From assembly GCF_022385335.1 (NCBI RefSeq), contig NZ_CP092431.1, positions 2,666,001 to 2,730,000 on the forward strand: a DNA stretch of 64,000 nucleotides, in the 5' to 3' direction. This document shows positions 32,091 to 42,663 of the stretch, one piece after another. The translations under genes were made by a program, and so were the position numbers. The stretch is from Streptomyces deccanensis (GTDB lineage Bacteria; Actinomycetota; Actinomycetes; Streptomycetales; Streptomycetaceae). The notes under the pieces are model-generated. The model ran no database searches. It saw only the letters and a list, made by a program, of their open reading frames with translations, and was not told where the DNA came from. Position 1 is the stretch's first letter, and every line of letters begins with the position of its first letter.

Positions 32091-33569
32091 CTACTGCCCC
32101 AATCGATTGGCCGTGTGCACCGCCCTCAGGACCGCTGCCGCCTTGTTGCGGCATTCGGTGTCCTCGGCGACGGGGTCGGAGTCGGCGACGATGCCGGCGC
32201 CGGCCTGGACGTAGGCCGTGCCGTCCCGGAGGAGGGCCGTGCGGATGGCGATGGCGGTGTCGGAGTCCCCGGCGAAGTCGAGGTAGCCGACGCAGCCGCC
32301 GTACAGGCCCCGGCGGGAGGGCTCCAGTTCGTCGATGATCTGCATGGCCCGCGGCTTGGGGGCGCCGGAGAGGGTGCCGGCGGGGAAGCAGGCGGTGAGG
32401 ACGTCGAAGGCGGTGCGGCCCGGCGCGACCCGGCCGGTGACGGTGGAGACGATGTGCATGACGTGCGAGTACCGCTCGACGGACATGAAGTCGACGACCT
32501 CGACCGAGCCCGGTTCGCAGACCCGGCCCAGGTCGTTGCGCCCGAGGTCGACGAGCATCAGGTGCTCGGCGCGCTCCTTGGGGTCGGCGAGCAGTTCGTC
32601 GGCGAGGGCCTGGTCCTCCTGCGGGGTGGCGCCCCGGTGCCGGGTGCCGGCGATGGGGTGGACCATGGCCTGTCCGTCCTCGACCTTGACCAGGGCCTCG
32701 GGGGAGGAGCCGACGACGTCGAAGCCGTCGAAGCGGAACAGGTACATGTACGGGGAGGGGTTGGTGGCCCTCAGGACGCGGTAGACGTCCAACGCGCTTG
32801 CCGTGCACGGGGTTTCGAAGCGCTGGGAGGGGACGACCTGGAAGGCCTCGCCGGCCCGGATGCGCTCCTTGATGTCCTCGACGGCCTCCTGGAAGTCGGG
32901 GCCGCCCCACAGCGCGGTGTACTCGGGCAGCTCGGACGGCGGGAGGGCCGCCGGGGGCTGGGCCACGGGCCGGGCGAGGTCGGCCTCCATGGCGTCGAGG
33001 CGGGCGATCGCGTCGGCGTGGGCCTCGTCGACGCCGGTGTCCAGGTCGTTGTGGTTGATGGCGTTGGCGATCAGCAGGACCGAGCCCTCCCAGTGGTCCA
33101 TGACCGCGAGGTCGCTGGTCAGCAGCATGGTCAGCTCGGGGAGCTGCAGGTCGTCCCGCTCGCCCGGGCCGATCTTCTCCAGGCGGCGCACGATGTCGTA
33201 GCCGAGGTAGCCGACCATGCCGCCGGTGAAGGGCGGCATGCCCTCCTGGTGGGGGGTGTGGAGCGCCTCGATGGTGGCGCGCAGGGCGGCGAGGGGGTCG
33301 CCGTCGACGGGGACGCCGACGGGCGGGGTGCCGAGCCAGTGGGCCTGGCCGTCGCGGGCGGTGAGGGTGGCGTGGCTGCGGACGCCCACGAAGGAGTAGC
33401 GAGACCACGAACGGCCGTTCTCCGCGGACTCCAGCAGGAAGGTGCCGGGGCGCTCGGCGGCGAGCTTGCGGTAGAGCCCGACGGGGGTGTCGCCGTCGGC
33501 GAGGAGCTTGCGGCTGACGGGGATGACCCGACGGTCGGTGGCCAGCTTGCGGAACGTCTCGAGGTCCAT
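32091..33569 (-). CDS. trpE: Anthranilate synthase component I
   Basis: The 492-aa enzyme converts chorismate to anthranilate using ammonia from a TrpG subunit not present here. The chorismate-binding core is complete: [32 protein letters not shown], and [16 protein letters not shown]-terminal feedback residues LLESAENG are in the usual place. The ATG at 33569 is 11 bases after the hisI stop, so hisI and trpE are co-transcribed and there is no room for a classical attenuator directly before trpE. Confidence 0.96.
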   Translation of the reverse strand: MDLETFRKLATDRRVIPVSRKLLADGDTPVGLYRKLAAERPGTFLLESAENGRSWSRYSFVGVRSHATLTARDGQAHWLGTPPVGVPVDGDPLAALRATIEALHTPHQEGMPPFTGGMVGYLGYDIVRRLEKIGPGERDDLQLPELTMLLTSDLAVMDHWEGSVLLIANAINHNDLDTGVDEAHADAIARLDAMEADLARPVAQPPAALPPSELPEYTALWGGPDFQEAVEDIKERIRAGEAFQVVPSQRFETPCTASALDVYRVLRATNPSPYMYLFRFDGFDVVGSSPEALVKVEDGQAMVHPIAGTRHRGATPQEDQALADELLADPKERAEHLMLVDLGRNDLGRVCEPGSVEVVDFMSVERYSHVMHIVSTVTGRVAPGRTAFDVLTACFPAGTLSGAPKPRAMQIIDELEPSRRGLYGGCVGYLDFAGDSDTAIAIRTALLRDGTAYVQAGAGIVADSDPVAEDTECRNKAAAVLRAVHTANRLGQ

Positions 33570-33580
33570 GGCGGCTGACC

Positions 33581-34036
33581 TTACTGATCCTGTGTCGGTA
33601 CGTCGGAATCGGCGGCGCCCGGGGCGCCTTCCACGGCTTTGAGCACGTCCTCGTCGAAGCAGGTGCGGTCGCCGGTGTGGCAGGCGGCGCCGATCTGGTC
33701 GACCTTGACGAGGACGGTGTCGGCGTCGCAGTCCAGGGCGACGGACTTCACCCACTGGAAGTGGCCGGAGGTGTCGCCCTTGACCCAGTACTCGCGGCGG
33801 CTGCGCGACCAGTAGGTGCAGCGCCCGGTGGTGAGGGTGCGGTGCAGGGCCTCGTCGTCCATCCAGCCGAGCATGAGCACCTCACCGGTGTCGTACTGCT
33901 GGGCGATGGCGGGCAGGAGCCCGTCGGCGCCGCGCTTGAGGCGGGCGGCGATCTCGGGGTCCAGCGCACTGGGGGTGCCGGGGCCGGTGGGGTCTCCGGG
34001 ACCGAGGGGGCTGCTGGAGGACGGCGTGCTGGTCAT
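33581..34036 (-). CDS. hisI: Phosphoribosyl-AMP cyclohydrolase
   Basis: The 151-aa enzyme performs the third histidine step. Zinc and catalytic residues appear in [25 protein letters not shown] and CHTGDRTCF. About 30 Ser/Pro/Gly-rich residues precede the fold. No fused HisE domain is present. The ATG at 34036 is taken; one three codons upstream is equally possible. It forms a unit with trpE, away from the main his operon, and is divergent from the next gene. Confidence 0.94.
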   Translation of the reverse strand: MTSTPSSSSPLGPGDPTGPGTPSALDPEIAARLKRGADGLLPAIAQQYDTGEVLMLGWMDDEALHRTLTTGRCTYWSRSRREYWVKGDTSGHFQWVKSVALDCDADTVLVKVDQIGAACHTGDRTCFDEDVLKAVEGAPGAADSDVPTQDQ

Positions 34037-34216
34037 GCGTGCCATTGTGCCGCGCCGCGCCGATCGGCCTCGTCCGTTGTCCACAGGCCGGACCTGCTTG
34101 TCATACGAAATGCCATCCCGACCGGGCGCCCGTGCCTCCCCGGCCCAGGGAGGCTCGTCCCGCCTCGGCCGGACCTGCGCTGGGCGCGGCGGTGGCACGG
34201 TCGTAGGCTGGCTGAC

Positions 34217-34852
34217 ATGTCGACCCATGCCAAGCGTGAACGGCTTCTCTTCGCCGACCTGTTGGAGACCGCGGGCCCCGAGGCCCCCACCCTGTGCGAG
34301 GGCTGGACGACCCGTGATCTGGCCGCGCACGTGGTGGTGCGTGAGCGCCGCCCCGACGCCGCCGGGGGCATCCTCATCAAGCAGCTCGCGTCCCGCCTGG
34401 ACCGGGTGATGGAGGAGTTCGCCGCGAAGCCGTACGAGGAGCTGATCCAGCTCGTGCGGACCGGCCCGCCGCGTTTCTCGCCCTTCTCCCTCAAGCAGAT
34501 CGACGAGGCCTCGAACACGATCGAGTTCTACGTCCACGCCGAGGACATCCGCCGGGCGCAGCCCGAGTGGACCCCGCGTGAGCTCGACCATGTCTTCCAG
34601 GACGCCCTGTGGTCCCGTCTGGAGCGCACCTCGCGCCTCATGGGCCGTGGCTCCCCCACGGGTCTGGTCCTGCGCCGTCCCGACGGCCGGACGGCGGTGG
34701 CCCATCGCGGCACCCCGGTGGTCACCGTCACCGGTGAGCCCTCCGAGCTGCTGCTGTTCCTGTACGGCCGCCAGCAGGTGGCCGAAGTGGAGCTGGACGG
34801 CGAGAAGGACGCGATCGCCAAGCTGCACGAGACGAAGCAGCTGGGGATCTGA
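34217..34852 (+). CDS. TIGR03085-type DinB/maleylpyruvate isomerase-like metal-binding protein
   Basis: The 211-aa protein has the DinB-like start ([35 protein letters not shown]) in which the His is a likely metal ligand, and [15 protein letters not shown] with a second His. This is the actinobacterial TIGR03085 group related to mycothiol-dependent enzymes; no specific reaction is known. It is transcribed alone between hisI and hisF, starting with ATG in a gap of 180 bases, and ends before a strong hairpin. Confidence 0.8.
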   Translation: MSTHAKRERLLFADLLETAGPEAPTLCEGWTTRDLAAHVVVRERRPDAAGGILIKQLASRLDRVMEEFAAKPYEELIQLVRTGPPRFSPFSLKQIDEASNTIEFYVHAEDIRRAQPEWTPRELDHVFQDALWSRLERTSRLMGRGSPTGLVLRRPDGRTAVAHRGTPVVTVTGEPSELLLFLYGRQQVAEVELDGEKDAIAKLHETKQLGI

Positions 34853-34906
34853 GCGGAGTCGCGGTGCGTGCGCCCCGGCGGTGGGCCCCGGCCGGCTGCT
34901 GACCGC

Positions 34907-34947
34907 CGATGTAAGCCCCGGCCACCATGCGTCCGGGGCTTACATCG
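34907..34947. terminator. Bidirectional hairpin between TIGR03085 gene and hisF
   Basis: A perfect 15-bp stem (34907-34921 with 34933-34947) and an 11-base loop separate two convergent genes, 55 bases after one stop and 15 after the other. It probably terminates both. Confidence 0.7.
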
Positions 34948-34961
34948 CCGGTCCGGCGGCG

Positions 34962-35717
34962 TCACCGGACGGGGTGACCGGCCCCCCGCAGCGCGTCCTT
35001 GACCTGGCCGATGCGCAGGTCGCCGAAGTGGAAGACGGAGGCGGCGAGGACGGCGTCGGCGCCCGCCTCGATGGCCGGGGCGAAGTCGGCGAGCTTGCCG
35101 GCGCCGCCGGAGGCGATGACCGGGACGGTCACGTGCTTGCGGACGGCGGTGATCATCTCCAGGTCGTAGCCGTCCTTGGTGCCGTCGGCGTCCATCGAGT
35201 TGAGCAGGATCTCGCCGGCGCCCAGTTCGGCGGCGCGGTGGGCCCACTCGACGGCGTCGATGCCGGTGCCCTTGCGGCCGCCGTGGGTGGTGACCTCGAA
35301 GGAGCCCGACCCGGTGCGGCGGGCGTCGACCGACAGGACCAGCACCTGGCGGCCGAAGCGCTCGGCGATCTCGCGGATCAGGTCGGGGCGGGCGATCGCC
35401 GCCGTGTTGACGCCGACCTTGTCGGCGCCGGCCCGCAGCAGCTTGTCGACGTCCTCGGCGGTACGGACGCCGCCGCCGACGGTCAGCGGGATGAAGACCT
35501 GCTCGGCGGTGCGGCGCACCACGTCGTAGGTGGTCTCGCGGTTGCCCGACGAGGCGGTGATGTCCAGGAACGTCAGCTCGTCGGCGCCTTCGGCGTCGTA
35601 CACCTTCGCCATCTCGACGGGATCGCCCGCGTCGCGCAGGTTCTGGAAGTTGACACCCTTGACGACCCGGCCGTTGTCCACGTCCAGGCAGGGGATGACT
35701 CGGACCGCCAGGGTCAT
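34962..35717 (-). CDS. hisF: Imidazole glycerol phosphate synthase cyclase subunit
   Basis: The 251-aa TIM barrel makes IGP and AICAR with ammonia from HisH. Catalytic Asp12 is in [14 protein letters not shown]; the second Asp is in LSVDARR. Phosphate sites [10 protein letters not shown] and [11 protein letters not shown] are present. AAGGAG precedes the ATG. It is the last gene of the his operon. Confidence 0.96.
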   Translation of the reverse strand: MTLAVRVIPCLDVDNGRVVKGVNFQNLRDAGDPVEMAKVYDAEGADELTFLDITASSGNRETTYDVVRRTAEQVFIPLTVGGGVRTAEDVDKLLRAGADKVGVNTAAIARPDLIREIAERFGRQVLVLSVDARRTGSGSFEVTTHGGRKGTGIDAVEWAHRAAELGAGEILLNSMDADGTKDGYDLEMITAVRKHVTVPVIASGGAGKLADFAPAIEAGADAVLAASVFHFGDLRIGQVKDALRGAGHPVR

Positions 35718-35772
35718 GAATCCACGGCTCCTTAGAAAAACCCAGTAGGGCTGGGGCTGGCTCGACGGAGGC

Positions 35773-36165
35773 CTAGCCCCGGAATGCTTCGATCTCCACT
35801 TCGACCAGGATGCGCGGGTCGACGAAACCCTCCACGACCAGCAGGGTCGCGGCCGGACGCACCGGGTCGAAGATCTCCTTGTGGGCCCGCCCCACGGCCT
35901 CCACGTCCCGCATGTGCGTCAGGTACATCCGGGTGCGGATGACGGACGCGGCGCCGAGCCCGAACTCGCCGAGCGCCTCGACCGCGCTGGTGAAGGCCAC
36001 CTTGGCCTGCTCGTAGGGGTCGCCCTCCCCGTGGAGCACGTCGCCCTTGAAGGCCGTGGTGCCGGCCACCAGGACGCGGTCGCCCGCCGCGACGGCGCGC
36101 GCGAAACCGAAGGACTCCTCCCAGGGACTCCCGCTCTGCACCCGCCGCACGGCATCGGACGTCAT
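35773..36165 (-). CDS. RidA-family (YjgF) protein
   Basis: The 130-aa protein ends with [26 protein letters not shown], which holds the conserved Arg and Glu of RidA proteins. These hydrolyse reactive enamine/imine products of PLP enzymes. It sits inside the his operon, its ATG overlapping the priA stop (ATGA), with hisF 55 bases on. HisC is a PLP aminotransferase, and the pathway makes unstable amino intermediates, so a protective role is plausible. A different enamine source is possible. Confidence 0.85.
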   Translation of the reverse strand: MTSDAVRRVQSGSPWEESFGFARAVAAGDRVLVAGTTAFKGDVLHGEGDPYEQAKVAFTSAVEALGEFGLGAASVIRTRMYLTHMRDVEAVGRAHKEIFDPVRPAATLLVVEGFVDPRILVEVEIEAFRG

Positions 36166-36887
36166 GACGACACAGCCTCCAGGGCCTCTTCCAGGGTGAA
36201 CGCCTTCGCGTACAGCGCCTTCCCGACGATGGAGCCCTCGACACCGAGAGGCACCAGCTCGGCGATGGCCCGCAGGTCGTCGAGGGAGGAGACGCCGCCG
36301 GAGGCGACGACCGGGCGGTCGGTGGCCGCGCAGACGTTCCTCAGCAGCTCCAGGTTCGGGCCCTGGAGGGTGCCGTCCTTGGCGATGTCCGTGACCACGT
36401 ACCGCGCGCAGCCCTCCTTGTCGAGGCGCTCCAGCGCCTCGTAGAGGTCGCCGCCCTCGCTGGTCCAGCCGCGGCCCTTCAGGGTCGTGCCGCGTACGTC
36501 GAGGCCGACGGCGATCCGGTCGCCGTGCTCGGCGATGACCTTGGCGACCCACTCGGGGCTCTCCAGGGCGGCGGTGCCGAGGTTGACCCGGGTGCAGCCG
36601 GTGGCCAGGGCCTTCGCCAGGGAGGCGTCGTCCCGGATGCCGCCGGACAGCTCGACCTTGATGTCCATGGCCCGGGTGACCTCGGCGACCAGGTCCCGGT
36701 TGTCGCCGGTGCCGAACGCGGCGTCCAGGTCGACCAGGTGCAGCCACTCGGCGCCCGCGCTCTGCCAGGCGAGCGCGGCCTGGAGCGGGGAGCCGTAGGA
36801 GGTCTCCGTGCCGGACTCGCCGTGGACGAGCCGGACCGCCTGGCCGTCACGGACGTCGACGGCGGGGAGGAGTTCGAGCTTTGCCAT
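36162..36887 (-). CDS. priA: Bifunctional HisA/TrpF isomerase PriA
   Basis: The 241-aa HisA-fold isomerase has Asp11 in [15 protein letters not shown] and the second acid in [15 protein letters not shown]. Phosphate motifs SGGIRDD and [11 protein letters not shown] are clear. In Streptomyces this protein isomerises both ProFAR (histidine) and phosphoribosyl anthranilate (tryptophan), replacing TrpF. No trpF occurs in the trp cluster here, which agrees. The dual activity is known for the family, not shown by sequence alone. Its start lies just after the hisH stop. Confidence 0.93.
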   Translation of the reverse strand: MAKLELLPAVDVRDGQAVRLVHGESGTETSYGSPLQAALAWQSAGAEWLHLVDLDAAFGTGDNRDLVAEVTRAMDIKVELSGGIRDDASLAKALATGCTRVNLGTAALESPEWVAKVIAEHGDRIAVGLDVRGTTLKGRGWTSEGGDLYEALERLDKEGCARYVVTDIAKDGTLQGPNLELLRNVCAATDRPVVASGGVSSLDDLRAIAELVPLGVEGSIVGKALYAKAFTLEEALEAVSS

Positions 36888-36889
36888 GG

Positions 36890-37549
36890 CTACAGGGTTC
36901 CGATCCAGTTGTTCAGCAGCTGCGCTCCGGCGTCGCCGGACTTCTCGGGGTGGAACTGCGTGGCCCACAGGGCGCCGTTCTCCACGGCCGCCACGAACGG
37001 CTTGCCGTGCGTGGACCAGGTGACCTTGGGCGTGGTGAGGGTCGGGTTGTGCGTCTCCAGGGTCCAGTCGTGGACGGCGTAGGAGTGCACGAAGTAGAAG
37101 CGGGCGTCGGCGTCGAGGCCGGCGAACAGCTCGGTGCCGGCGGGGGCGTCGACGGTGTTCCAGCCCATGTGGGGCACGATCTCGGCCTGGAGCGGTTCGA
37201 CCGCGCCGGGCCACTCGTCGAGGCCCTCGGTCTCCACGCCGTGTTCGATGCCGCGTGCGAACAGGATCTGCATCCCGACGCAGATGCCCATCACCGGGCG
37301 GCCGCCGGAGAGGCGCCGGTCGATGATCCAGTCGCCGCGGGCCTCCTTGAGGCCCTTCATGCAGGCGGCGAAGGCGCCGACGCCGGGGACCAGCAGCCCG
37401 TCGGCGTTCATGGCCTTGTCGAAGTCACGGGTTATCTCGACCTCGGCGCCGGTGCGTGCGAGGGCGCGCTCGGCGGACCTCACGTTGCCGAAGCCGTAGT
37501 CGAAGACGACGACCTTCTTGGACGCGTTGTTCCTGGACGCGGTGCTCAA
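36890..37549 (-). CDS. hisH: Imidazole glycerol phosphate synthase glutaminase subunit
   Basis: The 219-aa class I glutamine amidotransferase has its nucleophile in [10 protein letters not shown] and the His-Glu pair in FHPEKSG. I take a TTG start at 37549: GGAGG lies seven bases upstream and the TTGA overlap joins it to the small membrane protein. The GTG at 37555 is too close to GGAGG. It pairs with HisF to pass ammonia. Confidence 0.93.
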   Translation of the reverse strand: MSTASRNNASKKVVVFDYGFGNVRSAERALARTGAEVEITRDFDKAMNADGLLVPGVGAFAACMKGLKEARGDWIIDRRLSGGRPVMGICVGMQILFARGIEHGVETEGLDEWPGAVEPLQAEIVPHMGWNTVDAPAGTELFAGLDADARFYFVHSYAVHDWTLETHNPTLTTPKVTWSTHGKPFVAAVENGALWATQFHPEKSGDAGAQLLNNWIGTL

Positions 37550-37710
37550 TTCCACACCTCCAGCCGCAGGATGCCCGCGACGAGGCACATCGCGGCGCCG
37601 ATCGAGAGCAGCGTGATGAGGCTCTTCGGCATCTGCTGCTTGGCGAACGAGATGATCCCGCCGACCAGGAAGAGGCCGACGACGATCAGGACGGTGGACA
37701 GCCCGTTCAC
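37546..37710 (-). CDS. 54-aa two-helix membrane protein inside the his operon
   Basis: Starts with GTG ([18 protein letters not shown]) and has two membrane helices, residues about 4-22 and 33-49, joined by a short basic loop ([11 protein letters not shown]). Its start overlaps the hisB stop (GTGA), and its stop overlaps the hisH TTG. Its length falls under usual gene-finder limits. Function is unknown; conserved placement would suggest it is real. Homology cannot be judged here. Confidence 0.75.
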   Translation of the reverse strand: MNGLSTVLIVVGLFLVGGIISFAKQQMPKSLITLLSIGAAMCLVAGILRLEVWN

Positions 37711-38300
37711 AGCGCGCCCTTCGTGGAGGGCAGGATGCCGGCGGCGCGCGGGTCGCGCTCGGAGGCGTAGCGCAGGGCCCGGGCGAGCGCCTTGAACTGG
37801 CATTCGACGATGTGGTGGGCATTGCGCCCGTACGGCACGTGGACGTGCAGCGCGATCTGGGCCTGGGCGACGAAGGACTCCAGGATGTGCCGGGTCATCG
37901 TGGTGTCGTACTCGCCGATCATCGGCGCCATCTTCTCGGGCTCGGTGTGCACGAGGTAGGGGCGGCCGGAGAGGTCGACGGTGACCTGGGCGAGGGACTC
38001 GTCCAGCGGGACCGTGCAGTTGCCGAAGCGGTAGATGCCCACCTTGTCGCCGAGGGCCTGCTTGAAGGCGGCGCCCAGCGCGAGGGCGGTGTCCTCGATG
38101 GTGTGGTGGGAGTCGATGTGCAGGTCGCCGTCGGTCTTCACGGTGAGGTCGAACAGACCGTGGCGGCCGAGCTGGTCGAGCATGTGGTCGTAGAAGCCGA
38201 CCCCGGTGGAGATCTCCGTCTTGCCGGTGCCGTCGAGGTTGATCTCGACGAGGACCGACGTCTCCTTCGTCGTCCGCTCTACGCGTCCTACGCGGCTCAT
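37707..38300 (-). CDS. hisB: Imidazoleglycerol-phosphate dehydratase
   Basis: The 197-aa dehydratase carries the two metal His clusters, [14 protein letters not shown] and [14 protein letters not shown], and the start [16 protein letters not shown]. It is the short monofunctional HisB, without a phosphatase domain. Its ATG overlaps the hisC stop (ATGA). Confidence 0.96.
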   Translation of the reverse strand: MSRVGRVERTTKETSVLVEINLDGTGKTEISTGVGFYDHMLDQLGRHGLFDLTVKTDGDLHIDSHHTIEDTALALGAAFKQALGDKVGIYRFGNCTVPLDESLAQVTVDLSGRPYLVHTEPEKMAPMIGEYDTTMTRHILESFVAQAQIALHVHVPYGRNAHHIVECQFKALARALRYASERDPRAAGILPSTKGAL

Positions 38301-39406
38301 GCGTTCTGCTCCTTCTTGAGTTCACGGACCGCGTCGAGGAACGCGTCGTTCTCTTCGGGGGTGCCGGCGGTGACCCGGAGCCAGCCCGGTACTCCGTTGT
38401 CCCGGACCAGGACACCCCGGTCGAGGATCTGCTGCCACACGGTGTGGGAGTCGTCGAAGCGGCCGAACTGCACGAAGTTGGCGTCGGACGCGGTCACCTC
38501 GTAGCCGAGCGCCAGCAACTCTTCCACCAGCCGGTCCCGTTCCGACTTCAGCTGTTCGACGTACTTCAGCAGGGTGCCGGTGTGTTCCAGGGCGGCGAGG
38601 GCGGTCGCCTGGGTGACGGCCGACAGGTGGTACGGCAGCCGGACCAGCTGGACGGCGTCCACGACCGCCGGGTGGGCGGCGAGGTAGCCGAGGCGCAGGC
38701 CGGCCGCGCCGAACGCCTTCGACATCGTGCGCGAGACGACGAGGTTCGGCCGGCCCTCGATGAGGGGCAGCAGCGAGTCGCCGTGGCTGAACTCGATGTA
38801 CGCCTCGTCGACCACGACGAGCGACGGCTTCGCCGCCTGCGCGGCCTCGTACAGCGCGAGGACGGTCTCGGCCGGGACGGCGGTGCCCGTGGGGTTGTTG
38901 GGGGTGGTGATGAAGACGACGTCGGGCCGGTGCTCGGCGATCGCCTTCTGGGCGGCGGCGAGATCGATCGTGAAGTCGTCGTTGCGGGGGCCGGAGATCC
39001 ATTCCGTGCCGGTCCCTCGGGAGATCAGGCCGTGCATCGAGTACGAGGGCTCGAACCCGATGGCGCTGCGGCCGGGCCCGCCGAAGGTCTGCAGCAGCTG
39101 CTGGATGACCTCGTTGGAGCCGTTGGCGGCCCACACGTTGGCGAGGCCGACCTGGTGGCCGGAGGTGTCCGTCAGGTACGCGGCGAGCCGGGTCCGCAGC
39201 TCGACCGCGTCCCGGTCGGGGTAGCGGTTGAGGTTCCGGGCCGCCTCGCGCACCCGCTCGGTGATCCGTTCGACCAGCGGCTCGGGCAGCGGGTACGGGT
39301 TCTCGTTGGTGTTCAGGCGTACGGGGACGTCGAGCTGGGGCGCGCCGTAGGGGCTCTTGCCGCGCAGTTCGTCCCGTACGGGGAGGTCGTCGATTCCGAA
39401 GCTCAC
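38297..39406 (-). CDS. hisC: Histidinol-phosphate aminotransferase
   Basis: The 369-aa fold-type I PLP enzyme has [19 protein letters not shown], the Schiff-base Lys in [17 protein letters not shown] and the C-terminal Arg in GWLRVTAGT. The GTG at 39406 overlaps the hisD stop in GTGA. Confidence 0.96.
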   Translation of the reverse strand: MSFGIDDLPVRDELRGKSPYGAPQLDVPVRLNTNENPYPLPEPLVERITERVREAARNLNRYPDRDAVELRTRLAAYLTDTSGHQVGLANVWAANGSNEVIQQLLQTFGGPGRSAIGFEPSYSMHGLISRGTGTEWISGPRNDDFTIDLAAAQKAIAEHRPDVVFITTPNNPTGTAVPAETVLALYEAAQAAKPSLVVVDEAYIEFSHGDSLLPLIEGRPNLVVSRTMSKAFGAAGLRLGYLAAHPAVVDAVQLVRLPYHLSAVTQATALAALEHTGTLLKYVEQLKSERDRLVEELLALGYEVTASDANFVQFGRFDDSHTVWQQILDRGVLVRDNGVPGWLRVTAGTPEENDAFLDAVRELKKEQNA

Positions 39407-40725
39407 TTGCCAGGCACCTTCCAGCCGAACCTTGCCTTGATCGCCGCGCCGTGCGCGGGGAGGTCCTCCGCCTCCGCCAGCGTCACCACGTGGTGCGCGA
39501 CCTCGGCCAGCGCGTCCTCGGTGTAGTCGACGATGTGGATGCCGCGCAGGAAGGACTGGACGGACAGGCCGGAGGAGTGGCAGGCGCAGCCGCCGGTGGG
39601 GAGCACGTGGTTGGAACCGGCCGCGTAGTCGCCCAGCGAGACCGGGGCCCAGGGGCCGATGAAGATCGCGCCCGCGTTGACGACCCGCTCGGCGACGGCG
39701 GCGGCGTCGGCCGTCTGGATCTCCAGGTGCTCGGCGCCGTAGGCGTTGACGACGCGCAGGCCCTCGTCGACGCCGTCGACCAGCACGATCGCGGACTGGC
39801 GGCCCGCGAGAGCCGGGCGGATGCGGTCCTCGATGTGCTTGGTGGCCTCGACCTGCGGCTGGAGTTCCTTCTCGACCGCGTCGGCGAGCGCGACGGAGTC
39901 CGTGACGAGCACGGCGGCGGCGAGCGGGTCGTGCTCGGCCTGGCTGATCAGGTCGGCGGCGACGTGCACCGGGTCGGCGGTGTCGTCGGCGAGGACCGCG
40001 ATCTCGGTCGGGCCCGCCTCGGAGTCGATGCCGATGACGCCGGTGAAGTACCGCTTGGCGGCGGCCACCCAGATGTTGCCCGGCCCGGTGACCATGGGGG
40101 CGGGCGGGCAGGACTCGGTGCCGTACGCGAACATCGCGACGGCGGTGGCGCCGCCGGCCGCGTAGACCTCGTCGACGCCGAGCAGCGCGCAGGCGGCCAG
40201 GATCGTGGGGTGCGGGAGCCCGTCGAACTCGGCCTGCGCCGGTGAGGCGAGGGCGATGGACGGAACACCGGCCTCCTGCGCCGGGACCACGTTCATGATC
40301 ACGGACGAGGGGTAGACCGACCGGCCGCCGGGGGCGTACAGGCCGACGCGCTCGACCGGCACCCACTTCTCGGTGACGGTGCCGCCGGGGACGACCTGGG
40401 TGGTGTGGGTGGTGCGGCGCTGCGCGCGGTGGACGGTGCGGGCGCGCCGGATCGACTCCTCCAGGGCCGCGCGGACGGCCGGGTCGAGCTGCTCCAGGGC
40501 CGCGGTGAGGGCCTCGACGGGTACCCGCACGGAGGTCAGGCGTACCCCGTCGAACTTCTCCGCGAAGTCGATCAGCGCCGCGTCGCCCCGATGATGCACG
40601 GCCTCGCAGATCGGACGCACCTTCTCCAGGGCGGCCGAGACGTCGAAGTCGGCTCGGGGCAGCAGGTCGCGCAGGGCGGGTCCCTCGGGGAGGGCGTCGC
40701 CGCGCAGATCGATTCGGGAGATCAC
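39403..40725 (-). CDS. hisD: Histidinol dehydrogenase
   Basis: The 440-aa Zn enzyme oxidises histidinol to histidine in two NAD steps. Recognisable are [57 protein letters not shown] and the C-terminal [11 protein letters not shown] with zinc-binding His. I use the GTG at 40725, giving the family length. It is the first gene of the his operon; its promoter must be in the 182-base divergent gap before 40908. Confidence 0.95.
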   Translation of the reverse strand: MISRIDLRGDALPEGPALRDLLPRADFDVSAALEKVRPICEAVHHRGDAALIDFAEKFDGVRLTSVRVPVEALTAALEQLDPAVRAALEESIRRARTVHRAQRRTTHTTQVVPGGTVTEKWVPVERVGLYAPGGRSVYPSSVIMNVVPAQEAGVPSIALASPAQAEFDGLPHPTILAACALLGVDEVYAAGGATAVAMFAYGTESCPPAPMVTGPGNIWVAAAKRYFTGVIGIDSEAGPTEIAVLADDTADPVHVAADLISQAEHDPLAAAVLVTDSVALADAVEKELQPQVEATKHIEDRIRPALAGRQSAIVLVDGVDEGLRVVNAYGAEHLEIQTADAAAVAERVVNAGAIFIGPWAPVSLGDYAAGSNHVLPTGGCACHSSGLSVQSFLRGIHIVDYTEDALAEVAHHVVTLAEAEDLPAHGAAIKARFGWKVPGK

Positions 40726-40907
40726 AGGCCCAATTCTCTCAGACCCGCGTCGGCGGCCGTCCGCGCGTTCCAATGGCTGATACGGCTCGGGCGGGAACCC
40801 GGAAGATCCTCTTCACGTCTAGCGTTCAGGCTGTCACTCAGCGGGCATCACCAGCGTGAACAGTTGCGCGATACACGTGAATGCCGTGGACGGGGGAAGG
40901 AAGAGTC

Positions 40908-42491
40908 GTGAGCGAGGGGCCCGGCATCCGGGACGACGGGGACCTGCCGGAGGACCTGACCGCCGCGGAAGCGGGCATGTGGCAGGCCTTCCGCAACGGC
41001 AGCGTGTACGACCTGCGGGACGGGGACGTCGCCGTGGACGATCCGCACGGCGGCCACCCCTGGGGTCCCGAGCGGTCGGTGCGGGCCCGGATCGTGGCCT
41101 GGCTGCTGTTGGACGGCCCGCCCGCGCTGGCGGGCCGGGTGTCCGCGCTGAAGCTGGTCGGCGTCCAGATCATGGGCGTGCTGGAGCTCGCGGGCGGCCA
41201 GGTGGTGCCGTACGTGGAGATGAAGGGCTGCCGGTTCGAGAAGGAGATCCTGCTGCCGGAGGCCCGGTTCACGACCGTCCGGCTGGTGGACTGCTCGGTG
41301 CCCCGGCTGGAGGCCGCCCGGCTGCACACGGAGGGCGATCTGCATCTGCCGCGCTGCCGCTTCCACAACGGGGTGCGGCTGGCGGACGCCCAGATCGGCA
41401 CCGATCTGCTGCTCAACCAGGCGGTCGTCTACCGCGACCGGCACGGCCGCTCGCTCTCCGCCGACGGGCTGACCGTCGCCCAGGACGTCCAGGCCGAGAT
41501 GCTGGAGTCGCACGGCGAGCTGAGCCTGCGCGGCGCGACGGTCGGCGCCTCGCTCAGCCTGCGCGGCAGCCGGCTCGCCAACCCCTACGGCCGCCTCGCC
41601 CTGAACGCGCCGCAGCTGACCGTCGAGCGCACCCTGTATCTGACCCCGGCCGGCCTCGGCAATCCGCTGCACACCAGCGGCAGCACGCCCGCGCGCGGGA
41701 CCCGGGTGCAGCGCTTCGAGTGCCAGGGCGGAATCAGGCTGGACGACGGGCGGTTCGGGGACTCCGTCGACCTGGAGCGGGCCCGGTTCACCTTCACGGA
41801 CGAACAGGAACTGTCGCTGCGCCGCGTTCAGGTGCCCGAGCTGCGCTTCCTCGGGGAGAAGCCCGAGCGCGGCAAGGTCGTCCTGTCCGGGGCCCGTGTC
41901 GGCGTCCTGATCGACAAGTCGGAGAGCTGGCCCGGCCCGGGCAACCTCCACATGGGCGGCTTCCAGTACGAGACCCTCGTACCGCGCGGCCAGTTCCCGC
42001 TGGCCGAACGGCTGGAGTGGGTGGCGGCGGCGACCGCCGAGTACAGCCCGGAGCCGTACGAGCGACTGGCGACCGTGCTGCGGGCCGGCGGAGACGACGA
42101 GGGCGCCCGCGAGGTGCTCCTCGCCAAGCAGCGCCACCGGCGGGAGAACCTGCCGCTCGCGGCCAAGCTCTGGGGGTACGCGCAGGACTGGACGGTCGCC
42201 TACGGGTACCGGCCGGGCCGGGCGGCGGTGTGGATGGCGGTGCTGTGGGCGCTCACCTCGTACGCCTTCTCGCACGCCGAGCATCCGCCGATGAAGAGCG
42301 GCGAACACCCGGACTGGAACGCGTCCCTGTTCGCCCTTGACCTGCTGCTGCCGGTCATCGACCTCGGCCAGGTCGGCTACTGGCAGCTGGAGAACAGCTG
42401 GCAGTGGCTGGCGGCGGTGGTCATCATCCTGGGGTGGATCCTGGCGACGACGGTGGCGGCGGGCGCCACCCGCCTGCTGAGCAGGAACTGA
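40908..42491 (+). CDS. Membrane protein with pentapeptide-like repeats (annotated elsewhere as membrane-associated oxidoreductase)
   Basis: The 527-aa protein has a helical N terminus, then a long stretch (about residues 75-380) of short degenerate repeats such as VEMKGCRFEKEILL, DLHLPRCRFHNGVRL and ELSLRGATVGASL, which suggests a right-handed beta-helix. Near the end is RPGRAAVWMAVLWALTSYAF and a final helix WLAAVVIILGWILATTVAAG, so two membrane segments anchor it. Streptomyces annotations call such proteins oxidoreductases; I see no cofactor motif supporting that. The GTG at 40908 follows GGAAGGA. It is divergent from hisD. Confidence 0.7.
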   Translation: MSEGPGIRDDGDLPEDLTAAEAGMWQAFRNGSVYDLRDGDVAVDDPHGGHPWGPERSVRARIVAWLLLDGPPALAGRVSALKLVGVQIMGVLELAGGQVVPYVEMKGCRFEKEILLPEARFTTVRLVDCSVPRLEAARLHTEGDLHLPRCRFHNGVRLADAQIGTDLLLNQAVVYRDRHGRSLSADGLTVAQDVQAEMLESHGELSLRGATVGASLSLRGSRLANPYGRLALNAPQLTVERTLYLTPAGLGNPLHTSGSTPARGTRVQRFECQGGIRLDDGRFGDSVDLERARFTFTDEQELSLRRVQVPELRFLGEKPERGKVVLSGARVGVLIDKSESWPGPGNLHMGGFQYETLVPRGQFPLAERLEWVAAATAEYSPEPYERLATVLRAGGDDEGAREVLLAKQRHRRENLPLAAKLWGYAQDWTVAYGYRPGRAAVWMAVLWALTSYAFSHAEHPPMKSGEHPDWNASLFALDLLLPVIDLGQVGYWQLENSWQWLAAVVIILGWILATTVAAGATRLLSRN

Positions 42492-42663
42492 CCGGTTCCG
42501 TATCGGAGTTGACCGGCGATTTCGTACCGATCTCCGATCCAGACAACCTGACGCGTCGTCCCTCCGTCTTCACAGCGAACCATCAATCCGCGACACCACG
42601 ACGGTGAGCACCCGGCCCGCGAGAGCGGCACCGGGCGAGGCGCACATAGGGGGGCCAGGCGCC

